Below are positions 33,001-42,600 of a DNA stretch of 64,000 bases, piece after piece. Position numbers and translations under genes: made by a program. The notes under the pieces were generated by a model. That model did not search any database, was not told the origin of the DNA, and saw nothing but the letters and a program-made list of their open reading frames with translations. The DNA is taken from contig NC_080410.1 of the NCBI RefSeq assembly GCF_030265065.1, forward strand, positions 41,049,398 to 41,113,397, read 5' to 3'. Source of the DNA: Corythoichthys intestinalis. Taxonomy: Eukaryota > Chordata > Actinopteri > Syngnathiformes > Syngnathidae. The number at the start of each line of letters is the position of its first letter. The first letter of the stretch is position 1.

Positions 33001-34554
33001 TCTTCGAAGCGGAAAATCACACATAACTAGCCCGGATTATTCGACATGACGACTAGGTTGTCGATTGTCTTTGCGGATCGGCAAAGCGCCCGGCGGAGAG
33101 AAATTTACAGCTCGTTCCCCGGAGGAGGGCAGCTACAGTTGTTGTGCAGCTAACGTGCAGCTAATGTGCATGAGGAGAGCTTTTTACATGCCTATCAATG
33201 ATCAAACGTAAGTAGTCCTTTATTTAAAGACAGTTTGTAGTGTTTACTTAGTAATCGCTGTATTCGTATTTGACATAATACAAAACAAGATGTTTACTCA
33301 CTTCCTCGTAAGTCCAATGGTCCCACAGTAATAGGGCTTGCTTTGACCAATATCCACGTTGAATGGGAATCTTTTGAAACTCCAAAAAGGTGCACACGCC
33401 TCTCCCTCATAGAGCAAGATTTTTCTGCAGCCGTTTGGCTGCCGTGATGCGAAAAATAAACGTATTAATCCGCAAAATCAGCTGAATCCTTAGTCCTCAT
33501 GCACAACAGTACTGCTGTAAAGAGGACTCCTTCTCGCGTACCAGTCACAGCGCCCTCCTCCTCAATGCAAGACCGAAGCCGGAAGTCACCCATTTTCGTG
33601 GCGCGGGATTCAAAAAACTAAATAAATATAGCGATCGCTTCCACACACATCCAAGCGGTCCATATCATTCAGGAGCATAAAATACCGCGTGTATTATCAA
33701 ATAAACATGCTTTTTCGTGTCACATGCACTTTAAGTCCATGCCTCAGAGACTGCAAGTTGTCATAAAAGCCAGAGGTGGTGCTACTAAATACTAGAGATG
33801 TGTTTTGATTGTTATTTCTTTGTTTGTTTCTCATGATTCCATATTTTTTCCCCTCAGAATGAAGTGATTCCATAAATATTTCCCTGCACTTGCTTTATAA
33901 AATTAACATTTACTGACCACCACAATGTTTTTTTATTCATTTCTTTTAGAGTTTCTGAATTCAAGCTTTCTGAGTTTGTTGCTAAATGACATGATAAAAA
34001 GACATAAATAAAAATGATAAAATGTCTGAGTGAGACTGGTGTTTCCATACTTTTTGCTAGGGGTTGTATTATGGTGGAAGATTTTGATAACAACTTGTTG
34101 GTTCCTTTTTTTTTTTATTTTTTTTATTTTTAAATTTATATACATTTTTAAAATGTATTTATTTATTCATTGTTTTTAAAAACTAACACCTTTTTATAAC
34201 TATATCTCGATTCTTGGCAGGAGCATATCGATAACCTTTTGGGATACAAAGTATCACGATATATCACCCTTTCGATAATTTGTCACACCCCTAGTCTGTG
34301 TGTTGATGGTGTAAAAGTTTTGACATGTAAAAAGATGACTGGCGAGCACCAAACGTCTCTTCAGGTAACGATGACTCAGCATTTTTTCTCAACGCCAGGT
34401 GTTTTTGGAGGCCATGCGGTCGCCAAGTCCGGCCTTCAGGTACTTCACCAGCGGGGCGGCGCCCCCCTTGACCGAACTGAAGGTCACCCAGCCAGACGGC
34501 CTTCGGTACATCAGCGCAATGAGCGAACTCATCTTCTCGCCCGATGAACAGTGA
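14969..34554 (+). CDS. hsd17b1: 17-beta-hydroxysteroid dehydrogenase type 1 (six coding exons)
   Basis: The joined exons (14969-15065, 15213-15374, 26876-27055, 27120-27213, 31113-31296, 34399-34554) give 873 nt, 290 residues plus stop, about the length I expect for fish HSD17B1 and shorter than the human enzyme, whose C-terminal tail is longer. It is a short-chain dehydrogenase/reductase that reduces estrone to estradiol with NADPH. Visible motifs are the cofactor loop TGCSSGIG near residue 10, CNAG at about residue 88, GSVGG containing the catalytic Ser, and YCASK with the catalytic Tyr and Lys. The central and C-terminal blocks (LIECGPV-like, then LRYISAM) follow human HSD17B1 rather than the close paralogue RDH8, which has VNNAG where HSD17B1 and this protein have VCNAG. 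All junction phases agree and no disabling change is seen. Introns 2, 4 and 5 are swollen by repeats. Confidence 0.95.
15114..15180 (+). repeat. tRNA-derived SINE fragment (probable)
   Basis: GGTTAGCGTGTCTGCAGCAC followed by AGTTCTGAGG resembles the tRNA-like head of common fish SINEs (box A/box B spacing). It is short and lies 30 bp before exon 2. No tail or target duplication could be defined. Confidence 0.4.
15213..15374 (+). CDS. hsd17b1: hsd17b1 exon 2
   Basis: It completes Val and reads [13 protein letters not shown] through VAEKRVDIL. The acceptor is TTTTTTAAG and the donor GTACGG. It covers the second beta strand, which sets cofactor specificity, and the conserved LQMDVTD segment. 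Confidence 0.93.
   Translation, partial: FTPPCGTWPRKSVFWRASKAYTRTRWIFCRWMSQIASPSLKPGIRLLRSVWTF
15616..15735. repeat. Dispersed repeat pieces, probable hAT left end
   Basis: GCAGTGGTGGACTTGGCAAT resembles a hAT terminus. The following stretch with GGTGTGGAGGAAATATGTTC recurs in inverse orientation at about 40995-41060 and 54635-54710. The matching right end may be near 18030, but I could not define a target duplication. Confidence 0.45.
15732..15940 (+). mobile_element. hAT element left portion
   Basis: It starts CAGAGCTGTCCTAAACGAC and runs into GATTAGTCGACTAATC-rich sequence, typical of a fish hAT terminus. The copy is interrupted at 15941 by another element; its right end is not found. 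Confidence 0.45.
15941..16932 (+). mobile_element. Non-autonomous hAT element (copy 2)
   Basis: This is the same family as 2014-3091, starting TAGGGTTGTTCCGATCATG and ending CGGGACATCTTTA. Flanks CAAATAAA and GGAATAAA agree at 6 of 8 bases, a decayed target duplication. It lacks the 80-bp palindrome seen in copy 1, so that insertion is younger than the split of the two copies. Confidence 0.85.
16933..18625. other. Intron 2, old transposon-derived sequence and a short minisatellite
   Basis: No host exon is seen. 17655-17755 holds about six degenerate units around AGCTAAGCGAAGCTAAACG. 17930-18030 has TTGGGGGC-rich sequence resembling a hAT end. The remainder looks like decayed element interiors. 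Confidence 0.45.
18663..18800 (+). repeat. Inverted repeat, left arm
   Basis: CTGGCTGCAGCCCGCCTCTC and CATCCCGCAGACAGGAA recur as the reverse complement at 22902-23040, about 4.1 kb away. The arms are GC-rich in an AT-rich setting. Confidence 0.85.
20609..20755 (-). repeat. hAT end fragment, GGGCGTAGGTTTGCATAGGG family
   Basis: The reverse complement matches 58287-58375: GGGCGTAGGTTTGCATAGGG, then GGTAGGGACATAACAC and TTTTCAGGATGCTAAA. It lies inside the unidentified segment of intron 2. Confidence 0.7.
22136..22281. repeat. Long hairpin-forming inverted repeat
   Basis: Arms 22136-22193 and 22226-22281 are inverted copies with few mismatches (TTATCCCAGA... against ...TCTGGGATAA). They surround a 32-nt GC-rich loop. 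It sits about 50 bp after the AATAAA-like cluster of the preceding segment. Confidence 0.85.
22902..23040 (-). repeat. Inverted repeat, right arm
   Basis: This is the reverse complement of 18663-18800, with about 90% agreement by eye over the shared part. Confidence 0.85.
23041..23688. other. Intron 2, AT-rich, ends in a hAT terminus piece
   Basis: No exon is seen. The last 40 bases (GAACCGAACCGTGACC) continue across the Tc1 insertion as CGTACCGAACCGAG...GTTACACCCCTA (26147-26186), so the Tc1 element landed in the end of a hAT. Confidence 0.5.
23689..26146 (-). mobile_element. Tc1-like element, rearranged, with nested hAT
   Basis: Both ends are TACAGTGGGGCAAATAAG and its inverse, with terminal repeats over 100 bp, inserted at TA. 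On the - strand, 23909-24130 reads [14 protein letters not shown] and a C-terminal ITKY. 25509-25721 reads the N-terminal part ([15 protein letters not shown]). A second C-terminal segment ([13 protein letters not shown]...ITKY) reads on the + strand at 25745-25933, next to the right terminus. So the C-terminal end is present at both ends in opposite directions. A hAT insertion at 24148-25165 splits it. The open frames are broken and no whole transposase remains. Confidence 0.88.
24148..25165. mobile_element. Non-autonomous hAT nested in the Tc1 element
   Basis: The ends are TAGAGGTTAGATTTTTTG and GCCCGAACTAGGCTCTA, with exact 8-bp CTTGAAAT at 24140-24147 and 25166-25173. Both termini are rich in CGGGTCGGGC-type repeats. 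It is 1018 bp long with no transposase. Confidence 0.9.
26187..26235. mobile_element. hAT right-terminus fragment
   Basis: TTTCAAGTAATCTGTGACAAC then ACTG matches the right end of the hAT at 38950-40037 (40013-40037). Confidence 0.65.
26236..26875. other. Intron 2 end, no feature seen
   Basis: No repeat or exon is recognised up to the exon 3 acceptor TTTCTTACAG. Confidence 0.4.
26876..27055 (+). CDS. hsd17b1: hsd17b1 exon 3
   Basis: It encodes [19 protein letters not shown] through [11 protein letters not shown], with the NAG motif and the catalytic serine region. Acceptor TTACAG, donor GTAAGA, phase 2 to 1. Confidence 0.96.
27120..27213 (+). CDS. hsd17b1: hsd17b1 exon 4
   Basis: It encodes [17 protein letters not shown] and the following helix to QHFNIY, carrying the catalytic YxxxK pair. 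The donor GTCAGT is weaker than consensus, but it is the only site that keeps the frame with exon 5 ([10 protein letters not shown]). Confidence 0.94.
27225..27868. repeat. Minisatellite of about 50 bp, left block
   Basis: It is preceded by a short dispersed-repeat piece (GTGGGAACCTCTGGGTAGCT). Units combine TCACTTTCTGTTGATTTTG, CGGCATTTCCGGGTC and CCTGTTCATCGGTCATTTCC in alternating variants. Open frames in it are repeat artefacts. Confidence 0.93.
27869..29150 (+). mobile_element. Transposon inserted into the minisatellite
   Basis: It starts AGGGCTGGGCGATATGGCC and ends near GGTTTACCGCCCTGCTCT, a hAT-like pair of ends. The 10-bp ACTTTCTGTT lies on both sides, but because the target is itself repetitive the exact duplication is uncertain. 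The interior has no clear transposase. A small CTAGCGTTAGC repeat lies near 28885-28920. Confidence 0.7.
29151..30780. repeat. Minisatellite of about 50 bp, right block with terminal inversion
   Basis: This continues the left block with some thirty units (TTTTAGGGCATTTC, TTCCTATTAATTTTGGGTCA and variants). From about 30697 to 30775 the same units run in the opposite direction (CAGGAAGTGACCCGTAAA), so the array ends in a fold-back. Confidence 0.93.
30781..31112. repeat. Intron 4 end, dispersed repeat fragment
   Basis: About 30930-31060 contains GCATATCGATAACCTTTTG and GTATCGCGATATTTCACC, a repeat shared with 34190-34290. Confidence 0.6.
31113..31296 (+). CDS. hsd17b1: hsd17b1 exon 5
   Basis: It encodes [17 protein letters not shown], the segment after the active site, through QDTEDIVK in the substrate-binding C-terminal part. 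Acceptor CGCTTCAG, donor GTAGAG, phase 2 to 0. Confidence 0.95.
31297..31668. repeat. Intron 5, dispersed repeat fragments
   Basis: 31340-31450 holds the GTGGGAACCTCTTGGTACCT / CAATACGATACAATTTGCG family. 31535-31650 holds the diffuse GACGTCCAATC...GATTGAACGTCTATGG repeat in inverted form. Confidence 0.55.
31669..31815. repeat. Fold-back with a 32-bp tandem duplication
   Basis: CTCACTGGAACAGCACCAAA at the left pairs with the inverse arm ending at 31815. Between them CCTTGTCCAATGCAGATTC and the following bases occur twice in tandem (31709-31740 and 31741-31772, identical). It lies at the broken 5' side of the Tc1 copy. Confidence 0.85.
31773..34068 (+). pseudogene. Tc1-like transposase relic split by a TTAA element
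   Basis: The + frame reads [22 protein letters not shown] and [18 protein letters not shown], typical of a Tc1 transposase. The usual IENLW block reads IDKLWW here, so the catalytic Glu is Asp. Then the frame shifts. The C-terminal block continues after the inserted element at 33735 (CLRDCKL or, in the next frame, [19 protein letters not shown]). The right end is CTTTTTGCTAGGGGTTGTA. The left terminus is missing and replaced by the fold-back. Confidence 0.88.
32211..33734 (+). mobile_element. TTAA-flanked non-autonomous element (piggyBac-like), copy 1
   Basis: TTAA lies at both ends (32211-32214 and 33731-33734), interrupting the Tc1 relic. Terminal repeats are TTAAAGAGCATACGACAGG and, inverted, TTAAAGTGCATGTGACACG. 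It contains two tandem copies of about 155 bp (TATTTTTACAGGATATTC each). It has no transposase. Copy 2 is at 48244-49755. Confidence 0.85.
34069..34398. repeat. Intron 5 end, dispersed repeat fragment
   Basis: 34185-34290 contains the ATTCTTGGCAGGAGCATATC / AAAGTATCACGATATATC repeat, just before exon 6. Confidence 0.6.
34399..34554 (+). CDS. hsd17b1: hsd17b1 exon 6 and stop
   Basis: It encodes [19 protein letters not shown] through [10 protein letters not shown] and TGA at 34552-34554. The acceptor is CGCCAG. It matches the C-terminal part of human HSD17B1 (VFLTALRAPKPTLRYFTT region) and lacks the long human tail. Confidence 0.95.
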   Translation: MFLEAMRSPSPAFRYFTSGAAPPLTELKVTQPDGLRYISAMSELIFSPDEQ

Positions 34555-35038
34555 CCTCAGTTTGATGCCGATTTGCATTTCGAGGAAGTTGACTCACCGT
34601 TTTTGCTCAACTTGAAAGCGAGTTCCCCGAAGGCAATGACGAATTATATTCTTTTCAAAATTGAAATGTTAGGTTCCTTTTATGTAATAGTAAGCAGTGA
34701 TCTCATTTAGAAATCAGTTTTGACATGCTGAACATTTGATTGTAGTTTCTGTTTTAGAGTAATTTTCCTTTGGTTTTATGGCATTTTCAAATTATTATTT
34801 CTCACTTTTCTATATGAGCATAGAAGATCTCAGTAGAGACAAAGTTCACTTTTATCACGAGGCACAAGTGCATGCAATTTCCCATCATGCTTTAACTCAA
34901 GGCCAACCTGATAGTCAGGTGATCTTTTTTGTTGTTTTTTTCTGAAATAGCCCCTATGACCTCAAATCTTTGTCTGCACAAAACTGCTTCTGGCTTTTGA
35001 GTGAATCTGACTGTTCCATTGACAGTTGCATTCATTAG

Positions 35039-35044
35039 AATAAA
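35039..35044 (+). terminator. Probable hsd17b1 polyadenylation signal
   Basis: AATAAA lies 485 bp after the stop, with a second AATAAA about 14 bases on. It is the first canonical signal I see downstream. Confidence 0.5.
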
Positions 35045-35339
35045 ATGAAATGAATAAACAATAACAATGAATCCATTAAATACATTGATATGTTGTTTAG
35101 CTAATGCTAGTTCAATTAAAAGTGGATTAAAACGGAAACAAAGCTCTTAACAGTGAAAGATTTTAACAATTTTTGATTAATTAAAGCCATAATAAAATGA
35201 TTTATGACACACAAAATGTCTTTTAATTCTGTATATTATGTTTTGGACGTCTAGTAGTCATGAAACCGGCGTGCTATGAATTCGTCATAATAGGATTCAT
35301 CTACATTAAACAAAGAGTTGTTCTATTTGCCAACCTAGC

Positions 35340-35470
35340 ACCGTGATTGGTCAGGGGATGGTGACGTCACTAACAGAAGGCGGGGCTATTGTGGAGTTGT
35401 AAAATCAGCCGGTGGTGGCGACGGCAACATTGGCCAAACACTTTCGTTGGAAATTGAAACTCGATAGAAT
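35340..35470 (+). promoter_or_regulatory. coq10 core promoter, CpG-rich and TATA-less
   Basis: Three motifs lie within 50 bp: an inverted CCAAT box (ATTGG, 35346-35350), a full CRE (TGACGTCA, 35362-35369) and a GC box (GGCGGGGC, 35379-35386). They are 120-160 bp upstream of the coq10 start codon. This layout (NF-Y, CREB/ATF, Sp1 sites) is common in promoters of housekeeping mitochondrial genes. Confidence 0.7.
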
Positions 35471-35506
35471 TTTATCTTTGCATTTCTTATTTTCTAACCG
35501 ACAACA

Positions 35507-35610
35507 ATGGTTATGTCCGGCAAGTCAACTCAACGGCTCGTTGGGAGCCTTTTGAACGTGCTGGAAGTCCACTCCAGCAAACTTTTTCGTGGGAAAGGAG
35601 GAAAAGCCAG
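35507..35610 (+). CDS. coq10: coq10 exon 1 (coding part)
   Basis: It encodes [18 protein letters not shown] and on to GKGGKA, with AG of a split Arg codon before GTGAGT. A second Met at codon 3 is an alternative start. The sequence is basic and poor in acidic residues, like a mitochondrial targeting region. Confidence 0.8.
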
Positions 35611-36542
35611 GTGAGTTGCACAGAAAGAACCAGCGATGGCGGTTGTAAACTGAAACATTTTTCTAATTTTGACCGGAATATCCACACATTCGAACATTTA
35701 TTGTTACTCTAAATGTATTATTTTTGTTTAACACCCCCCCCCCCCCCCCCTTCTCTAAGATACCTCGGCTGCATTTAAAAACAACAACCCTTTTTTATCC
35801 ACAAATTATGTTTTTTTATTGATGTACATATATTATTACATTCATATAGGACGGGTGTCTCAAACCTGCGGCCCAGGGGCCAATTGTGGCCCACGGGCCA
35901 ATATTGTGCGGCCTCTGTTTGACATCCACCTAAATATGCTTAGCTTTCCAAGTGCCACTATGTTTAACATTAAAATGTAGTTCCAAGTCCAAGTAGGGCT
36001 GCAATAGGCCTGAACGATATTGGAAAAAACTATTGCTGCAATTTTTGGGGGGTTTGCGATAAATTGCGATATTATATTGCGATATTAAAAAAATATAATC
36101 TTTTTTTTAAAATACATTTTTACTGGATGATTTGCATAGCTGTTTGGAAAGACTTTGGATGACTCATCATGACCACAGTGTACAGTATTCCATCGTTTTT
36201 TACGGTTAATAGGGACCAGAACCCGCCGCGATAATTGAAAAACTGTGAAGTAGCGCATACATTAGTTCAAATAATCAAGTATTTGGATTAGGAACATTTA
36301 ATGGGTTGTAGAATGAATTGTAGGAGGTGTAAAACAAAGGCTTGCTAAAATCGCACTTTCAAAAGAGCATTAAATGCAAGCACAAAATAAAATTTGAGTG
36401 TTCTTCAGACTATTCAGAATTGCACTTTCATTGAAAAATAAATTAACGTCAAACGGTGTTGAAAAAAACCAACAACAAAAATCATGAGGATCCAAGTACA
36501 ATAAAAATACAACTTGCATAGCAAAAGTCCGCTAGCTTAAAT

Positions 36543-36576
<34 letters not shown>

Positions 36577-36624
36577 AATATTCTGAACAAATTGTTCAAA
36601 CACATTCCCACAAAAACATTATGA

Positions 36625-36681
<57 letters not shown>

Positions 36682-39600
36682 CACACACATATACAGTGGG
36701 GAGAACAAGTATTTGAAAACCCATTGGCAGTGTATCAAATACTTGTTCTCCCTACTGTATGTAAGCTTATGTTTGTTTTAACAGAGAGCAGCTGGATTCA
36801 GCCATGGTAAATGCTCTGTCATATTCACTATTGCCACTAGAGGGCACTTTATCCACCCAAACCAATAAAACAAAACGCAAACACTTTCAAAACCATTATA
36901 ACGTTACTCTGACTAAATGGTTAAATGTTAAATGGAGAGCACTTATATAACAATGCTCTTAACAAGTGGTTCGAAAACATTCCCACAAAAAACGGCTAAA
37001 TATACCTATAAACTAAATAACGAATGCTTTAAAAAAAACATGAGCTAAAACAAAAACTTGGCTTATGTTGGTCTTAACAGGGAGCAGCTGGATTCAGCCA
37101 TGGGAGATGAGTTATGTCATATTCACTGTTGCCACCACAGGGCACTGTATCCACCTAAATCAATAAAAATAATGCAAACACTTTCAAAACAAACCATTAT
37201 ACCGCCACTTTATTAAACGAATACTCGAATCAGCATAATTCGAATCATTTTTCTAAGCGAATTACTCGAGTTAATCGAATAATTGTTGCAGCACTAAAAT
37301 AGACCATGCCTCCGTTTTTGCAAAGTAAAAATGAGCCAAAATTTTAGACCGATAAAAGGACCAAGCCGAGCAACAGCTAGAGGGCGACGTACACAACTCC
37401 ACTCGGATTAGTTTAATGTTATTACTTCAAGGCAGTGCTTCTGCGTGCTGCCAACTACTGTTTATTTTCACCAAAAACACACGTGTAAGGATCGATACAG
37501 ACGGGTTTGGAATCGATATAAGAATTGCGTGACATCATATCACGATATAGCTCAATCGCAAGTTTTCCATTCATAGCGTTTCTACTGGACAACCTGTTAG
37601 CATATCAACGCTTTATCTTGTCTTCTGTCAGACATATTTGTCCTGGTGGACTCCTGACGTTGAGGAGGGCCAGCCTGCCGCAGTGTTCTTCTTCCCCTAT
37701 TAACACCCCGTATCGCAGCTTCATCAACTTGGCCGTGCCCGTCCCACGTCGTAGAACAGAGTACGCCGAGAGCCGGACCTTAGGGTAAGTGACCTTTTTG
37801 CTTGGTGCATTAGGGATTTTTACAACCTCCGGGCAGTTCAGACGCAAATTCATGTAAAGATGATGTCAATCATTTGTGCTGATATCTTTATTAAGATATT
37901 TAGAATTTTTTTTATAGGTCAATCTCGGGTCAACCAGCCCCCTATTTTGATTAAAAATGGCTTAAAATGGTGTCAAACGTTTATGCTTCGTTTGTGTTGT
38001 AAAAAGTTTCGTTTGTGTTGCGATCGAATTTGAGAAATTAATTTTGTGTGATGGTGTCACGCAGCCCCCCATTTATTGCAAAAAGGACCTGAAATGGCGC
38101 CATTCGTTTAAGCCACATTTGTGATGTAAAAAAAAAAAATGTTTGTGCTACTATCGTTTTATAGATATTGAGTCGGGCTGCAACTAACGATAATTTTCAT
38201 AATCGATTAATCGGAAAAATTTCACTTTTTTTTTTTCAATTACCTTGACCATTTACCTTGGAGTTGCCTTAGGAATGTTGTAAGTAACAATGAAGACAAA
38301 TGGATGACCATTTCCTTCATAAATAATATTTTATCACAGCTTCTGACTTAAGTGTAGTCAACAACTGTATCGATTATCAAATTTGTTGGCAGCTAATTTA
38401 TTAATTGATTTAATCGATTAGTTGTTGCAGCCATATTAAGAACCGAGTTTAGACAGTAAGATGACTGGAAATTGCCAAAAATGTGAATTTTTGTTTTCCA
38501 AAGTAAAAGATTTTTGTTGATGTCCGACTCTGACTTAACAAAAATACAATGAATAAATCTGATGATATTTACTACTGAGAAGTTATATGTATGTGATAAT
38601 TTCAAGAATTTAGGGTTAAGGTGAAGAAGGTCCTAAACGATTAATTAAAATAGTTGCCGATAAATGTGTTTATCGATTAGTTGTCCATTAATCGAGTAAT
38701 TGTCACACCTCTAATATTGAGATAATGCAACTCCCGCGGCGGACGGAGCGTATCGACTCACCCAATAACGGGGGTGTCCCAACAACTAGCGCAAACATCG
38801 CACAAACAAATGGCACCCCTTCGGGTCCATTTTGCAGTAAGCCTGAGATATTAATTTCGAGTGATGACGTGACTCGCAGCCCCCCTTTTACTGCAAAATA
38901 GACCTCAAGAGGTGCTAATTGTTTGTGCTACATTTGCGCTAGTTGTTGTCAGTGTTGTCAGTATGTAATCTGATTACTTTTTTCAGTAACGAGTAATCTA
39001 ACGCGTTCGTTTTCCTACACCAGTAATCTGATTAAAGTTAGTTTCCTTAGTGTCTCTGTGTTACTGTTTTTTCATTGCCTCATAACGTATGTAGAATGAA
39101 GAATATTGTAGTCATGTACAGAGAGCATTTTGAATAGAAAATGCTAAAATAAAAGGTTCCCGGTACGTGTTACCATGACAACCTCTTAGCTATTTCCTGT
39201 TTTGGTCCCGCGTCACATGTGTTGTGGGACTGAAGGCGTGGGCCAGGCGGGTGGACATTCGAGCCGAGTGTTGAGACGTTGCGAGGGAATGTTGATCTGT
39301 GGATATCCATGAATGAAGGTGAGTATTTTTTCTTCATTCTGGAGGGTATCAGCAAAAGGTTGGACCCCCTACATGCGTTTCCGTTTCGTAGCTGTGCCGT
39401 AGCAACGACGGGCAGTCATCGCTCCAAGTTGGCAAGCTTTGTTTACTTCATATGCGTGTTGCACATTTATGCCGTGAGGTGATGTGTTCGTTTAGCAACT
39501 GTGGGATGTGTTGTAAGTCCGATTGAGTGTAAAGTGCTTAGTTGACGCCACGTTTTGTGGCCAAATTGACCGCGTGTGCGTTGAGAGGAGTACTTCCGGG

Positions 39601-42600
39601 TTATGCACGCGCATTCGCGCCCGCCACCACCTTTGCAATTTTGTGCAGTCAGTTTGCATTGTTTTTACATTGGCTCTGATATGCTGTTAACCATAACCCA
39701 AAATTCAGAAGTTTTGACATTAGGCTTAATCTTAGAGTTAGCAGGGTTTAATTGGTTGGTGGAGTTGATTTCAACAAATTCCAAGCAGTTTGTCAGACAT
39801 TTGTTAGTTTCAGGGCTCCAGAGTGGCTAAGCTAGCGCGAAATTCTGATATCCCCCCTTTAAATTCAATCATCGGAAAGTCAATTACATGTGATGACATT
39901 TTTCTGTTGTCATTCTTGTTTTGAGGCGGCAAAGGGAGAAAAATGGGTAAAAAGTAACTTTGTTACGTAAAGTAACTAGATTACTTTTTTGAGGCGTAAT
40001 CAGTAATTACTTTTTCAAGTAATCTGTGACAACACTGGTTGTTGTGACAGCCTGTGTAATTGAGAGCGTTGGTACGCTCCGTCAGCCGCGACGGAGGGGC
40101 TGCGATTGACGTCATCACTTGAAATTAATATCTTAAAACCTATAAAACAATAGCAGCACAAACAAATGGCACCATTGTGTTTCCGTTCCACCGTAGATGG
40201 GGGGGGGGGCAGCGTGACGTCATCACTCGAAATTAATATCTCAATATCTAAAAAATCTTTGCAGCACAAATGAACATTTAACAGCACTAAATGAAGCATA
40301 AACGATTGACACCATTTTTAGGCATTCTTGATCAAAATGGGTGGCAGGTTGACCACAGATTGACCTACAAAAGAAATGTAAATATCTTAAAGCGGAAGTT
40401 CAGAATCTTTGACGTTAGGCTTACTCTTCGAGTTAGTCGGTAGAGTTGATTTCAACAAATTCCTTGCAGTTTGTTAGTTATTTATTAATTTCAGGGCCCC
40501 GGAGTGGCTTAAGCTAGCATGAGTCAATGGTCTCCACCCAGCATGCCAATAAAAAAACGATATTAACAAATTTAACATAGTCAAATAAATTCAAAATGCA
40601 GATCCTTGTTCAAAATACGATTGAGAAAACTATGCTGTTGGTGGCTCTGTGACCATCTGATGTGGTTTGTTCTCAGATGATCAAGTTGAGGAAGGAAGTT
40701 TTGATGCATAGGTTGAAGAAAAGAGGCAGACTGACTGAGTCACAGCCAGAAAGTGTTGATGACATTGTTGATTTCTATTCACTGTTGCCCCCTTTCAATT
40801 AAAGTATGTCACATTTGCAGCCAATTATTATCTACGCTGCTTAAAATTGAAGTTATGTTGTTTTAAGGTGTATTAAGTACTTGTTCATGTGCCCCTTTTG
40901 ATCTACGAGCACCCGCCCCTCTGCACGGTCTCTGCACGGCCCTGCTGAAACACAGTGTGGGTCGACAGAGCTCAATATTTTTTTGGGTTGTACAGTGTAC
41001 CGGAACATATTTCCTCCACACCCTTCACACCTTTTTTAACCCCTGACCCATTTTCATGCCTGACTATTGACAGTCTACTTTTTGACGGGCATTTTGTCGA
41101 GTGACATCTGATTGAAGCAACTCTTGAAGTCGGGGTACTTTTTTTTTCTGACTTCGAGACTAGGGCCTCCCAGTTTAAGTGGCGTTCCAATGATTTTTTT
41201 CCTGGTCAGAGGTTGGGAAAACTCCGACTTCCCACTGTCCTCAAATGCAGCATCAGTCTGCGGAGTCTTGACTGAAGAACGGTAACATAGTGTAATGTGC
41301 ATTTCGAGGCTGTGTAAACAGACAGAAGAAATGGGCAAATGAATGTTTCCATAAATTCACTATGAAGAACGATGAACAATATAAACTGTGGTTGTTTGCT
41401 GCTGGCCACGACATAAACACACCGCTGGAAAAAAATCACTCTGCTTTGCAGAGCTACTGGATTACAGATGTTGCTGTTCATACTACAGTTATTGACATGC
41501 AATGGTAAGTTTTAATAACTTCACCCTGAAAACATAGCCAACACTATTGATTGTATGGGTCATCGGTGATTTACATGCATGCATATGTTTTTTATTGGCA
41601 TGCTAAGACTCGCGCTAGCTTAGCCACTCCGGAGCCCTGAAGCCGATAAATAACTAACTGCACCGAATTTGTTGAAATCAACTCCGACTAACTAAACCTC
41701 CGCTAACATGAGGAATACGACTTATGCCAAAAATTCTTAACTTCCCCTTTAAAAATGATAGCAGCACAAACGATTGACATCATTTTTATATGAATTTGCA
41801 TCTGATGGGGGGCCAACTTCACTGAGGTATGTTCACACTTCATATTATTAATATTTTGCATGCGAGTCATTTCAAAGTGAGGTTGATTTTTGTATTTTGC
41901 ATGTCTTTATATGACTATTTTTCCTCATTTATGGAAACAGACAAAAAAAAAATGAGAATCTGCTTACAATGAAAATCTCTTTGTGTATTTCCAGATACAC
42001 GCCTGAGCAGATGTTTAACGTTGTTTCCAACGTGGAGCAATACCAGCACTTTGTGCCCTGGTGTAAGAGTTCCCGGGTCATCGGGGGCGAGGGCGGCGAC
42101 CTCCGGGCCGAGCTGGAGGTTGGCTTCCCTCCCGTGGTGGAGCGCTACACTTCCCATGTTACATTTGTTCCTAACCACCAAGTCAGAGTGAGTGGCAAAA
42201 ACATTGAGTTTTATGTTCGCTGCCATTAACAGTGATAGACGTCCAAACCATTTGAACTCTGTGAGGGTTAAGCCTTTAAATGATTGTATGATCAGAGGCA
42301 GATCTCGAAAAATATTGATGGGGTGCCAAATATTTCATGACAATATAATACATCATCGATTCTTTGCACAATGATACGATATTCTGCAACGATTCAAGGG
42401 CCTTCGATCGATTTAATACAAAATTATGAAGACATTTAACACAAATCGTTCCAATCGTTCTAAGGCGCTAAAAAAATGCAAATCAATTTTGACGTGTAGG
42501 ACAAATTTGCTCATGAAACATCAGATTTTTTTTTAAATGGACAAAAATATATTGAACAAAACAGCATATTGAAATTCAAATCAATTTGATTCAATTACCT

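Larger units (their letters stand above)
35611..37631. repeat. coq10 intron 1, repeats
   Basis: It contains a poly-C run at about 35733-35750; a hAT left end (GGGTGTCTCAAACCTGCGGC) near 35855; another hAT, probably 35994-37296, with ends TAGGGCTGCAAT and ATTGTTGCAGCACTA; a poly-T run near 36546-36572; and a direct duplication of about 115 bp, each copy with GAGCAGCTGGATTCAGCCAT (near 36784 and 37082). Confidence 0.65.

Noticed and set aside
32771-33049. 92-codon frame also present at 48807-49085, a possible conserved gene
   Set aside because: Both lie at the same place in two copies of one TTAA element, so the similarity comes from transposition. The protein resembles no transposase and changes between copies look random.
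14969-34554. Assignment as retinol dehydrogenase 8 (RDH8)
   Set aside because: RDH8 is the nearest relative, but VCNAGxGLxGPLEA, LVTGSVGGL and [12 protein letters not shown] follow HSD17B1; RDH8 has VNNAG and SSVMGLQG at these places.
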